DNA from: Anastatus disparis
Taxonomy: Eukaryota > Arthropoda > Insecta > Hymenoptera > Eupelmidae
Length of the DNA: 64,000 bases
Direction of reading: 5' to 3'
Assembly: GCA_017163975.1 (NCBI GenBank)
Contig: JAFFSR010000309.1
Span: 2,148,001-2,212,000, forward strand
Shown here: one piece after another, positions 12,412 to 24,100 of the stretch
How positions within the stretch are numbered: position 1 is the stretch's first letter
Layout of the letters: each line of letters begins with the position of its first letter
The notes under the pieces: model-generated
Told to the model about the DNA's origin: nothing
Database searches by the model: none
The model's input: the letters and a program-made list of their open reading frames with translations, nothing else
Program-made: the position numbers and the translations under genes

Positions 12412-13297
12412 AAATTGGATCGATACTTGCGAATACTGTGCAGAAAAAAATTTTAATAGTAGATTCAAAGCTCCAGGTACCATTATTAATGCGCCAAAAG
12501 AAATCAACGAATTATGGTATATAGATCATGCCGAAGAAAAAGGAATAAAATTACTTTTTATTATAGAAGCGCTTTCAAGGTATGCTAAAGTTTTCTAATT
12601 GAAAAATCTAGATCAAACTACGCAATCTATGGAAGATTTAATGAGTGAATGGGGAACACCAAAGAAAATAATCAGTGACAATGCAGCTACGTTTACATCA
12701 AGGGTGTTTCAAAATTTATTAGAAAAACATAAAATAGATTATATACCAACAACTCCATTACATCCGCAATCGAATGGTATAGTAGAAAGACTTAGAGGAA
12801 CTTTGAAGAAAAGAATAATTGGAGCAGTTTCAAACAATAAAAGCTTTTACTCAATTGTTACTGCTTATAATAGAACAATACATCCTACAACAAAATATAT
12901 ACCTTATGAATTATTCTTTGGACGAATCCTACCTAAAGAAAATTTTAACTCTGACAAGTTAAATTCATTAAATAAGCGATTGGAAGAAAATACAAAGAAA
13001 GCAAAAGAAGCAAGAGAAAATATACAAAGACAAAAGGAAATTAATAAAAACACAGTAGATAATAGACAAACTTCAAAAATCAACCCACAACCAGGGGATA
13101 GGGTAAATTTTAGAACATCACGTGGATTATTAGGGCCAGCAACAATTCTCACAGTCAATAATGAAAGTCATACAGTTCAGCTTTTATTTAAAACAAAAAT
13201 TCTTAGACGTCATTTTAATGAGATCACGCTTATCTCGAATCCCTTCTTTGTTACAGATGAAGGCGACAATGATAATATTAACAGTTATTCTAATTGA
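12404..13297 (+). pseudogene. pol: Pol: integrase, N-terminus deleted and one TAA
   Basis: The Cys pair of the HHCC zinc domain survives (TCEYC near 12428), but the His pair expected upstream is missing, so an internal deletion joins the RNase H end to mid-integrase. The catalytic core shows Asp in LWYIDHAE, a TAA at 12596-12598, Asp in IISDNAATF and Glu in SNGIVERLRG (the D,D-35-E triad). A GPY/F-like C-terminal module follows (PGDRVNFRTSRGLLGPATI). The frame overlaps the start of env by about 40 bases, typical of errantiviruses, where env comes from a spliced RNA. Confidence 0.85.
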
Positions 13298-15107
13298 CAT
13301 GTTTCATCACTGCAAAGCAGATATAGAAATTACACCAGCTAATATACCAATACTACAGAAAAATTACGGAACTGCTTATGTGTTCGAAGATACTTGGACT
13401 ATTGTTAATTATATAAATCTTACAGCCCTTATACAAAATAAAATAGACATGCAAAATCGATTAACAAAAATCAAAGAAGTATATAATAATGTTCACTGTA
13501 CTGCAAAAGATTTCATAATGCATCAAGAAAAACGACTACATGAATTATTCGCAAGATTATCTTTATTTTTACACTCAGAAGGCAACAGAAAGAAGAGAAG
13601 ATTATTCAACTTTGTAGGAACAGCGAGTAAATTTTTATTTGGTACCTTAAATTCTGATGATGCCGACTCTATAAATCAAGAGATAGACAAACTATACAAA
13701 CATACAGAAGATTCGTTAATAGCAATTAAAAATCAAACATTGTTTATGAAAGAGACCTTCGATTCATTTACAAAGGAGTTCTATATATTTAAAGAAAATG
13801 AAGATAAATTAATAAACTGGAGTCTTAAAATATCAGTAATACTCAACAATTATCAAGGCAACCAAATTGTATTACTTAGTTTGCAAGAAATTGATGCATC
13901 GCTAGAAGAATATGAAGCTTATATAACGGATTTATTTAATTCTATAAATATAACAAGAAACGGAATATTATCACCTGCATTACTAAAACCTGAAATTGTA
14001 ATAAATGGTCTACAAAGCTTATATAAAAAACAGCAATACGATGACATGTTAATAGCACCGACAATGAAAAATTATTTCTCAATATTACAAGTTATGACAT
14101 TCACATCCTACATTAAAACAGATGGACTCGTAATAGTTACTAAATATCCCATTATCCACAATGACCCGTACAATATCCTTAAGTTTGAACCTTTACCTAT
14201 TGAAAGAGTGTTTTGGAAACACAGCAATATTAGATGTAACTAACCAATATGTATTAACAACGTATGATATATCAAAATATACGACCTTATCGAGTATAAA
14301 TGCTTGTAATCAACTTGGCAATACAAAAATATGTAAACTACAAATTTTACCTAGGCTAATAGACTCATTATCCGCTTGCGATAGAATATTATTAAATGAC
14401 ACAAGCAAATGTAAAGAACATTATTTCTCTTTAACTCATGTAAAACGTATAGAAAATGATAAATTTTATATTGTACCTATAAAAGAAATGTTATTCAGCG
14501 TATTTTGTAAAAATTATAAGAAAGACATAACAATATCACAAGCTAGTATTGTAAAGCTTGATGATAAATGTTTTATATCAAACACTGCGTATTATTTACA
14601 TACGTCACATGACTCTACTACATATACAACCACACTCTTAAACTTAACACTTAGTAAACCATATGAAGACAACTTAAATATAACCCCCTTCCTTTATTGG
14701 CATTTTCGGAACATGATCTCGGTAGTCTAAGGAGTCATGCTTATAACCTAGAACAAATACAAGACGAAATTGAAAGACGAACTTTACAAAGACGAAATCA
14801 TTCTTTTATTTCAACTGCGATAGACTATCTTCATTATTCGGGATACGTAGCTCTCTCTATGATTGCTGCCTTTATCGGGTATAAGTTAAACATACACCAA
14901 GTAATAATAATAATCAGTTCTTATCTTTGGGCAAGATTAAATGATTTTTGCTGTTGTCACACTAAACGACTCGAACCTACAGTAACTTACAACCATTGTG
15001 CCAACATTACCACCGCTGCAAACGTTTCCTCAATACAACCTACAGTATCCTCTTCTTATACGCACAAAACTCACCTGATTCCTCCATCATATGACAATTT
15101 ACTATAA
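13257..15107 (+). pseudogene. env: Env glycoprotein of errantivirus-like element, two frameshifts
   Basis: The likely start is Met at 13257, followed by a hydrophobic signal peptide (MIILTVILIDMF). A furin-type basic site (RKKRR, about 13587-13601) is followed at once by a hydrophobic fusion-peptide-like segment, FNFVGTASKFLFGTL, the arrangement known in insect errantivirus Env and baculovirus F proteins. Several N-x-S/T sites follow. The frame shifts between about 14165 and 14240 and again near 14700-14730. The last segment carries a transmembrane stretch (HQVIIIISSYLW and upstream ALSMIAAFIGY) and a short tail ending at 15107. The coding capacity resembles an infectious-type retroelement, but this copy cannot make a continuous protein. 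Confidence 0.85.
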
Positions 15108-15128
15108 TTTTTCGGTACAAAAAATTTC

Positions 15129-15140
15129 AAGGAAGGGCGA
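15129..15140 (+). other. Polypurine tract
   Basis: AAGGAAGGGCGA lies immediately before the 3' LTR, in the position used to prime plus-strand DNA synthesis in LTR retroelements. Confidence 0.8.
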
Positions 15141-15543
15141 GTAAACAAAGACAAACATTCATAACACATTTATACTTATATTCATCTTGCACATTTCACT
15201 CAAGGGTGATTGAACTCCGTACGCATCATATGTCAAGTTTTCTACCTTAAGACTGCGATAGCAAACAATAACGTTATACATTCGCGAGAATGCGACGCAC
15301 AAGAGGCGATCGAACTCTAAACTGCATCACATGCAAAATTCAATCAATCTTTTCCCCGAAATTATAAAAGTATCAATAATATCATATAGACGAAAGAATG
15401 CAACTGTCTTTTACCCATAGTATAAAAACCCAAGAGTCTTAAGCTCGCAAGCTTAATTTTTATACTTACCGTCTAAGGATACGCTTCGCCTAAAATTATT
15501 GTACTGAAGGTTAAGAAGGAGAAATAAAGATAAGTTCAATTCA

Positions 15544-15604
<61 letters not shown>

Positions 15605-15769
15605 TTCTTTTATTCTTGGATACCTATCCTAAAGAACCAACGTCCTAAATTACAAAAATAAATTATAATAATAATTAAAAATTTATAAAAATTAATAAAT
15701 TAAGTTTATTAAATACAGTTTAATAAATTAAACTTTACAAATTAATAAATACAGTCCTAACGATTAACA
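15141..15769 (+). repeat. 3' LTR of errantivirus-like element
   Basis: Starts GTAAACAAAGAC and ends CGATTAACA. TATA box at 15421 and AATAAA at 15523-15528 match those of the 5' LTR. It contains a longer (CA)n run than the 5' LTR and is followed by the target duplicate CTACT (15770-15774). Confidence 0.95.
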
Positions 15770-16467
15770 CTACTTTTTGTACCACTGCTATCGTCACCAC
15801 TACTTTTAGCACCGCCACATGCCTTCTCTTAATAGATACCTCGAGTTGATCTAATCTTATGATGTGAGGTAATACCATCCCTACAAATACTACAACGGCT
15901 CACCACGGAGGATAGAATAGCATACTGATCCCTTATTCCTATCCCTACCCTCACAACCCTTCTTATCCTATTCTATTAAGTTATTCTTCTTAAATAGTGC
16001 CGCCTCCAAGGTATCTGCTTCTTTCACCAGTCTACATACCACCACCCAGTATTCCCGCTATTGGAATGTTGCATAAAAAATTTTTCAAGTTAATACTTAA
16101 AGAAGTGTTGATACCAAAAGTGGTGCATCTCGAAAAATGCTGGGCATAAAAATCCAAGTTGCCGTCACGTTACATTTTAATGTGTTGTGTGCGTGTGACC
16201 TTATCGGTGCACACACACAACTAAGTTATAAGAATAAGAGTACACAAGCTATGTATAGGAGGGGAGAGAGAAGGCACATCAGCACATCAGCGTACAAATC
16301 GTTGTGTATATGCTGTTTGAGTATTAGGTTACCACATGAGCGTTCAGTATGTATAAAGCGCGCACTCATACGGAGATACATCTTTAACGGCCACTAAATG
16401 ATTTTTATTCTAACGCGTTAATTATTAAAAACTTCCTGTATGTTTGTATTATGTATGTATGAGCGCT

Positions 16468-16470
<3 letters not shown>
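15770..16470 (+). repeat. Non-coding tail of Helitron-fragment repeat, copy 1
   Basis: This sequence continued directly from 7629-7700 before the provirus inserted. It is repeated inverted at 34550-34764 plus 35429-35866, sharing GTACCACTGCTATCGTCACC, GGTATCTATTAAGAG (reverse) and AAAGATGTATCTGCG (reverse). CTAAG at about 16221-16225 is the unoccupied site of the foldback element found in copy 2. The open frame at 16137-16397 is not conserved in copy 2 and is not called a gene. Confidence 0.85.
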
Positions 16471-16505
<35 letters not shown>

Positions 16506-16800
16506 ATATAATAAAGATATATCGCCTACGCCGCCGCCGCCGCCGCCGTGTATAAGAATTTTATGTGCCCTCAGTCAGCTGAAATTCAGCTAAAATTTAG
16601 CTGAAAGTTAGCTAAAAGTTAGCTGAAATTCAGATAAAATTTAGCTGAAAGTTAGCTGAGAGATAGCTGAAATTCAGATAAAATTCAGCTGAAAGTTAGC
16701 TGAGAGATAGCTGAAATACAGATAAAATTTAGCTGAAAGTTAGCTGAGAGATAGCTGAAATTCAGATAAAATTTAGCTGAAATGTAGTTTATTGTTAGCT
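16471..16800 (+). repeat. (TA)n and CCG-tract satellite block, inverted copy of 1-185
   Basis: A (TA)n run at about 16471-16502 leads to ATCGCCTACG(CCG)n at about 16526-16549, then repeated AGCTGAAATTCAGATAAAATT units of about 20-50 bp to 16800. It is the mirror image of window positions 1-185. Confidence 0.85.
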
Positions 16801-18020
16801 AATTTAATTAATTGTTATTTAAGAACGTTCTCTTGGAAATTGATATTGATTTTCTTAAAATATCAATTTAAATTATTGGAATAAGTAGATCTTTGTAAGC
16901 TCTTTCAATTGCGTTCATTTTTTATATAGCATGCCATATTAATTTTTAAATAATCAGCTTCTAAAGTTGCGATATTTAACACAGGAATACTATAGTCTGC
17001 CTCTTCCTGACTTACGTTTTGCTTAACGACTCTTTAAGTTTTCTTAGAATTAAGTTTTGTCAGTTGCATAAAAATTTATATTATATATTGTTCAATATTT
17101 AAAGAATAATTCAATAAGGTTTCAAAATATAAGTAAATATATACATTCATGATTGTTAATAAATATAAATTATAATGTTAAAAAAAAAATTTTAATTAAC
17201 ATAATATGAATTATTTTTAAAATTCTTAAATTTAATGTATAAATTTAAATAAATAATCTATAAAATATAAAATTTATATTTAAAAATATAAATCAAAATA
17301 TTAAAATTTAAATATATTAATAAAGTAATTATTAAAAAATAATACATTTTGATATATTTTCTCTTTTTTACATACAAATTAAAAATCAAAATTTTTGATT
17401 GCATTTTATATATAGAATAATCATTTTAAAAAATTTTTTATATTTTATATTATTGTTAGACATGGTATAATAATATTAAATTGAAAATATTTATATGATT
17501 ATCCATATACACATATGTAATCAACATAAAATCTCATAGTTATGTAGGGCTACAGGCGAAGAAAACCATGGTCTTATTTCAAATATATTTATATATAATA
17601 ATAATGAAATAATTTTATTTGATTTTAACATGTCTTAAAATCGATTAAATTTATTAAGTTTATTTTTATAATAATATTTTATATAAGACAAAAAAAAACA
17701 ACGCGCTGATATCATATATTATTTAATAATTGAATTATGATATAATTATTTAATATATGATATAACAGTACCTCTTTGGGTAGTGTGGAAATCTGTCACT
17801 TTTTTTTAATTTTAATGAAAATCTTAATTTTCTGTAATAATTGTTTAAAAAAAAATAAAAATAATATATTTCATAAAATATAATTATATATTCTGATGAA
17901 GAAAAAATTGAGTGAACAAAATCTTATAAAAGTAAAACAAACTTTATAATTTGATAATTAGGAAATTCAATATTTAATTTAATAGAGTCCTTAATAAGTG
18001 TATTTAACTTCTAATAAATA
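16801..18020. other. AT-rich DNA, no gene seen
   Basis: Very AT-rich with poly(A)/poly(T) runs and no coding motif. A small inverted repeat lies at about 17708-17767 (GATATCATATATTATTTAAT against TTAATATATGATATAAC). Confidence 0.6.
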
Positions 18021-18025
18021 CTAAA

Positions 18026-18069
18026 TGGGGGGTTGGCGAGCGAAGCGAGCAGGGGGGAACCCCCCCTAG
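18026..18069 (+). mobile_element. Helitron 3' terminus (hairpin plus CTAG)
   Basis: GGCGAGCGAAGCGAGC is followed by a GC-rich hairpin (AGGGGGG, AA loop region, CCCCCCT at 18051-18067) and the terminal CTAG at 18066-18069 before a T. Helitrons end with a 3' hairpin and CTRR and insert between A and T. The 5' TC end upstream could not be located, so element length is unknown. Confidence 0.6.
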
Positions 18070-19189
18070 TATATATATATATATATATATATAGCGCTCC
18101 TTCAAACAGTATTGTCTTTAATAGTCGCACAACAAATATAAAAACAAATTAAATTAGATACAAAATACTAACCTTTTATTTATTTTTTTAAATTAATAAT
18201 TAGGAAAAAATTTAAACGGAAACCGAATGGATTTTCAAATATCTAATATTCATATCAGATTTTTTTTCTGTTACGACACTTTTCAATAAGTTACAATTGA
18301 TGGTATATATTCTTAAGCATGCAAACAATCAAATTCAAATCAAAATTATTCAAATAATTCAAATATTTTTTTTCCAAATTTCTTAGAACAACTAAAATTT
18401 ATTTCTAGGAAAATGATAATAATAAATATTATAATATGTTAAACGTAATTGTTGATAAAATTTTCACCTTGATGTTTCAATTGTTTATAACTTTATTAAA
18501 AAGCATCAAAACAAAAAAAAAAATCATCAAAGTTGAATTTTTAATTTTTTAAAAATTATCTTCATTTCTGTTTGAATTTCTTAGTAATGATTAAAAAATA
18601 TACGATTGAAAAAATTTTTTTTAATTTGAAATTTTCACAAATTTTAAAAGAGGATAAAAGTAGAATAAAATTTTATTCACTTTAATTTAGTTTTTTTGAT
18701 TTTTTTTGTGTGACAAGTAGAACCAGAGATAATACTATTTGAATCAGCGCTTTTCATCAAAATTTTTTCTTGTGAATTTCTGACGGTAGACTGAGGTCAG
18801 TTGTCAGTACACTGAAAAAAAAATATCAGCCTTTATTACTAGGCACTCTGGCTGTTACTACTGGAGTTACTTTGGCAACGAGTATACAGCCTATATTACT
18901 GGTGATACTAGCAGTGTTTACCATGTAACAATGAAATAAATTAAAAATAGAATAGTAAATAACATTAAAATTTCAAGTTATGATTGTATATAATAATATT
19001 TAATAATAATCATGAGTGAATAATAAAAAATAGAATTATAGAATGATAGAAAATTATGATTATAAATGAATATTTTTATCTTCTTATGTCCTAATTTTTA
19101 TACATATTGAAAAGGTACAAAGAAAATGCTCCCTCTCTGCATTTTTTATTTTTGGGCTTGAGACCAACATATATAAATATATGGCTGCA
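18070..19189. other. AT-rich DNA, no gene seen
   Basis: No coding motif. At about 18811-18912 a short segment begins ACACTGAAAAAAAAAT and ends TAGCAGTGT, which could be a tiny inverted-repeat element, but the evidence is weak. Confidence 0.5.
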
Positions 19190-19700
19190 TTAAGAATGTT
19201 TTTTTTTCATTGTAGCTAAAAGAAGTTTACATTTTTACTTTTTACTGTCACTAAAGAAGCGTACACTTTTTTTTCATTGTCGCTAAAAAAACTTACAAAT
19301 TTATTTATTATTGTCGCTGAAGCATACAGATCTATTGTTTGTTGTCGCTAAAAAAATCTCATATAAGCATACAAATTTATTGTTTGTTATCGCTAAAAGG
19401 AGCTTACAGATTAATTTGTTATTATTACTGAAATAATTTCATAGACTTATTTTTTATTGTCGCTAATAGAAGCTTAAAAATTTAAATTTCATTGTAGTTA
19501 TAAAAAGCTTACATATTTATTCGTCATTGTCGCTAAAGAAGCTTGTACAGTTGCTTGATATTTTTACTAAAAAAAAGTTTAAATAATTCTTAATATTTTT
19601 TTAATATGACGTTAAATTTCATTGTCGCTAGAAGAAGCTTACAAATTTATTTTTTATTGTTATTAAAAAAAACTTATACATTAATTTTTTTCAGTAAATC
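19190..19700. repeat. Degenerate ~40-bp tandem array
   Basis: About a dozen imperfect units of the form TTTATTTTTTATTGTCGCTAA followed by AAGAAGCTTACAAA occur in succession. The core TTGTCGCTAAA is the best conserved part. The frame open at 19606-19938 runs through this array and a (TA)n tract (about 19840-19890) and is not a gene. Confidence 0.75.
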
Positions 19701-19837
19701 AATATTATTTTGTATTTTGTATTTTAACTATCAATTTGCTAATATAAGTTCTTCTAACTCCATGTTTTCATTATTTCATACTTTAGTAAATTCCAATCTT
19801 TTTACTTTTAATATATATGTGGTATCTATAAAATTTT

Positions 19838-19905
<68 letters not shown>

Positions 19906-20325
19906 CATGAATATTTTCATAAGTGTAAATGCATATAATATATCACCATAATTGTTTTCACTATTTTATTCTATTTTTCCAATAATTTCTAGTTTTGTTC
20001 CTCTTACCCAATTCACATATTCATTTTCTAATTTATTTAATAAAATGTCTAATTTATATTGTCCATCCACTATTGTTCCGATGAATTCTGATTAATTTTT
20101 TTTATGTTTTTGTGCAAAAGAATTTTGTAAAGACCCTTGTATTTCTGAAAAATAAAAAATTATTTATATTATTATATTTTTTTTCAATAATATTTAATTA
20201 CTTATTAATCCAGGTCTTAATTTTATTTCTTCGAAATTTATTTTAATTGGTTTGTTATTTTTCAATGTATTATATAAAAATCAATTTTTTCTATCAATAA
20301 TCCGATAAAAAAAATAGCCCATTAA

Positions 20326-20546
20326 ACCTTTCAGTCATGCTATTCAATTCACTTTTTTCGTATGTATTTGTTTATAATAATAATTAATAGTTATGAATTT
20401 ATAAAATATCATCAGCATTATAAATAGTAGGGCTGTGTGTATCTGGAAATACAAAAAATCCAAGAATCAAGCATGATATTGCAAATATATTAAGGTAAAA
20501 AAAGATAATTAGGTAGCCGATATATCGGCTCCTGTGACTGTAAGGG
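20326..20546. mobile_element. piggyBac-type MITE with TTAA target duplication
   Basis: A 221-bp element with ends ACCTTTCAGTCATG and CCCTTACAGTCAC (opposite strand), flanked by TTAA (20322-20325) and CTAA (20547-20550). It contains the dyad GCCGATATATCGGC. The second copy of the surrounding duplication has the unoccupied site CATTTAATGGGC near 33310-33325. Two further copies are at 53980-54187 and 55591-55813. CCC-starting inverted repeats and a TTAA duplication are the pattern of the piggyBac superfamily. No transposase is present. Confidence 0.85.
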
Positions 20547-20713
20547 CTAAATGAATAAAATAAAAGATGCTTCAAATTTTTTCGCTAAAAATGAGGAAAT
20601 AAAGATTACTTAAGTATTGTAAAATTACAAATTGGATCGGACAAAATTGATATTATTTTACTTCATCACTTTTATTTTACACTTATGTAAGTTTTTACTT
20701 AACACGGCAGAGT

Positions 20714-21002
20714 ACATCTAAATTCAGGATCTGTATCATCTTCTAAATAAGCTGTTACAATTGGAGTACTGATGATTAGATTAGCATTAATAATTTCATT
20801 AATACAAGGTACACCTTGAGTTATGTTCATAGATGCTACATGAGCAAAATGGAAAGTTTTCAAGGTTATTCAAGTACAAGGTTCTTCAATACTTTGCGCA
20901 GCTGAAGCACCAACTGCAGTGCCTTGATCAATTTTTGCTTCCATACATTTACCCTTACTTGTATAAATAAATTCAATAAGTTGTGACACAGTTAAACGTA
21001 CA
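20714..21002 (-). pseudogene. POLR3A/RPC1 pseudogene copy A, 3' part
   Basis: The minus strand encodes remnants of the C-terminal conserved region of RNA polymerase III largest subunit: [39 protein letters not shown] and [17 protein letters not shown]. These correspond to the trigger-loop region of the RPC1 family (normally ...[25 protein letters not shown]). A stop replaces a codon after EPCT. It was contiguous with 29148-29800 before the 8.1-kb element split it. Confidence 0.8.
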
Positions 21003-21169
21003 CCCACACAGCCTGAAAGATGTCATTGGAATATTCCGAAATATTCCAATGGAATATTTCATTGAAATATGTATGGAAGCTTTATGAAAGAAAACAGAAA
21101 TATTCCTGAAATAATGCAAAGGAAACTTTCTACGAAGAACCCCCGAAAGCCTCCGTAAACCTTCCAAGG

Positions 21170-24100
21170 AAGATTCCGTTGGAAGATTGATCAATCATTG
21201 CACCGAAAGATTTCATGGAAGCTTTATAGAAGACTCCGTTTTCCTTCCGGGGAAATGTTCGGAATTTTTACTGGAATATTTCGACTTGAGTCTCCTGGAA
21301 GATTCCGTAAACCTTCCAAAGAAGATTTTGTTGGAAGATTAATGAATCATTGCACCGAAAGATTTCATAGGAACTTGAATGAAATACTCCGTTTACCTTT
21401 CAGCGAAATATTGAAAATTTTCATTAAACATTTCAGTGGAAGGCTTCTGAAAGCTTCCGTAAACCTTCCAAGGAAGATTCCGTTGGAAGATTGATTAATC
21501 ATTGCACCGGAAGATTTCATAGAAACTTGAATGGAAGACTTCGTATACCTTTCAGCGAAATATTGGAAATTGTCATTGAAACATTTCAGTGGAAGGATCC
21601 TGGAAGATTCGGCAAACCTTCCAAGGAAGATTCCGTTGGAAGATTGATGAATCATTGCACCGAAAGATTTCATGGAAACTTGAATGAAATACTCCGTTTA
21701 CCTTTCAGCGAAATATTGGATATTGTCATTGAAATATTCCAGTGAAAGGCTCCTAAAAGCTTCCGTAAACCTTCCAAGGAAGATTCCGTTAGAAGATTGA
21801 TGAATCATTGCACCGAAAGATTTCATGAAAACTTGAATGAAATACTCCGTTTACCTTTCAGCGAAATATTGGAAATTGTCATTGAAATATTCCAGTGGAA
21901 GGCTCCTAAAAGCTTCCGTAAACCTTCCAAGGAAGATTCCGGTGGAAGATTGAATAATCATTGCACCGGAAGATTTCATGGAAGCTTGAATGGAAGACTT
22001 CGTTTACCTTCTAGCGAAATATTGGAAATAGTCATTGAAACATTTCAGTGGAAGGCTCCTGAAAGCTACCGTAAACCTTCCAAGGAAGATTCCGTTGGAA
22101 GATTGATAAATCATTGCACCGAAAGATTTCATACAAACTTGAATGGAAGACTTCGTATACCTTTCAGCGAAATATTGGGAATTGTCATTGAAACATTTCA
22201 GTGGAAGGTTCCTGGAAGATTCGGCAAACCTTCCAAGGAAGATTCCGTTGGAAGATTGATGAATCATTGCACCGAAAGATTTCATGGAAACTTGAATGAA
22301 ATACTCCGTTTACCTTTCAGCGAAATATTGGAAGTCGTCATTGAAATATTCCAGTGGAAGGCTCCCAAAAGCTTCCGTAAACCTTCCAAGGAAGATTCCG
22401 TTGGAAGATTGATGAATCATTGCACCGAAAGATTTCATGGAAACTTGAATGAAATACTCCGTTTACCTTTCAGCGAAATATTGGAAATTGTCATTGAAAT
22501 ATTCCAGTGGAAGGCTCCTGAAAGCTTCCGTAAACCTTCCAAAGAAGGTTCCGGTGGAAGATTAATGAATCATTGCACCGAAAGATTTCATGGAAGCTTG
22601 AAAGGAAGACTTTGTTCACCTTTCAGCAAAATATTAGAAATTGTCATTGAAACATTCCAATGGAAGGCTTTTGAAAGCTTCCGTAAACCTTCCAAAGAAG
22701 ATTCCGTTGGAAGATTGATCAATCATTGCACCGAAAGATTTCATGGAAGCTTTATAGAAGACTCCGTTTTCCTTTAAGGAAATGTTCGGAATTTTCACTG
22801 GAATATTCCGACTTAAGTCTCCTGGAAGTTTCCGTGAACCTTCCAAGGACGATTCCGTTGGAAGATTGATGAATCATTGCACCGAAAGATTTCATGGAAG
22901 CTTGAATGGAAGACTTCGTTAACCTTTCAGCGAAATATTGGAAATTGTCATTGAAATATTTCAGTGGAAGGCTCCTGAAAGCTTCCGTAAACCTTCCAAA
23001 GAAGGTTCCGGTGGAAAAATAATGAATCATTGCACCGAAAGATTTCATGGAAGCTTGAAAGGAAGACTTTGTTCACCTTTCAGCAAAATATTAGAAATTG
23101 TCATTGAAACATTCCAATGGAAGGCTTTTGAAAGCTTCCGTAAACCTTCCAAAGAAGATTCCGTTTGAAGATTGATCAATCATTGCACCGAAAGATTTCA
23201 TGGAAGCTTTATTGAAGACTCCGTTTAACTTTAAGGAAATGTTCGGAATTTTCACTGGAATATTCCGACTTAAGTCTCCTGAAAGTTTCCGTGAACCTTC
23301 CAAGGACGATTCCGTTGGAAGATTGATGAATCATTGCACCGAAAGATTTCATGGAAGCTTGAATGGAAGACTTCGTTAACCTTTCAGCGAAATATTGGAA
23401 ATTTTCATTGAAATATTCCAGTGGAAGGCTCCTGAAAGCTTCCGTAAACCTTCCAAAGAAGGTTCCGGTGAAAAAATAATGAATTATTGCACCGAAAGAT
23501 TTCATGGAAGCTTGAAAGGAAGACTTTGTTCACCTTTCAGCGAAATATTAGTAATTGTCATTGAAACATTCCAATGGAAGGCTTCTGAAAGCTTCCGTAA
23601 ACCTTCCAAAGAAGATTCCGTTGGAAGATTGATCAATCATTGCACCGAAAGATTTCATGGAAGCTTTATAGAAGACTCCGTTTTCCTTTGGGGAAATGTT
23701 CGGAATTTTTACTGGAATATTTCAACTTAAGTCTGCTGGAAGTTTCCGTGAACCTTCCAAGGACGATTCCGTTGGAAGATTGATGAATCATTGCACCGAA
23801 AGATTTTATGGAAGCTTGAATGGAAGACTTCGTTAACCTTTCAGCGAAATATTGGAAATTGTCATTAAAATATTCCAGTGGAAGGCTCCTGAAAGCTTCC
23901 GTAAACCTTCCAAGGAAGATTCTGGTGGAAGATTAATGAATCATTGTACCGAAAGATTTCATGGAAGCTTGAATGGAAGACTCCGTATACCTTTCAGCGA
24001 AATATTGGAAATTGTCATTGAAACATTCCAGTGGAAGGTTCCTGGAAGATTCCGCAAACCTTCCAAGGAAGATTCCGTTGGAAGATTAATGAATCATTGC

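Noticed and set aside
7701..15769. Calling the provirus a functional virus
   Set aside because: Stops and frameshifts in gag, pol and env plus a partial integrase deletion make it defective as read.
16137..16397. 86-codon plus frame after the provirus
   Set aside because: The inverted sister repeat does not keep the frame and has a 664-bp insertion in it; no motif.
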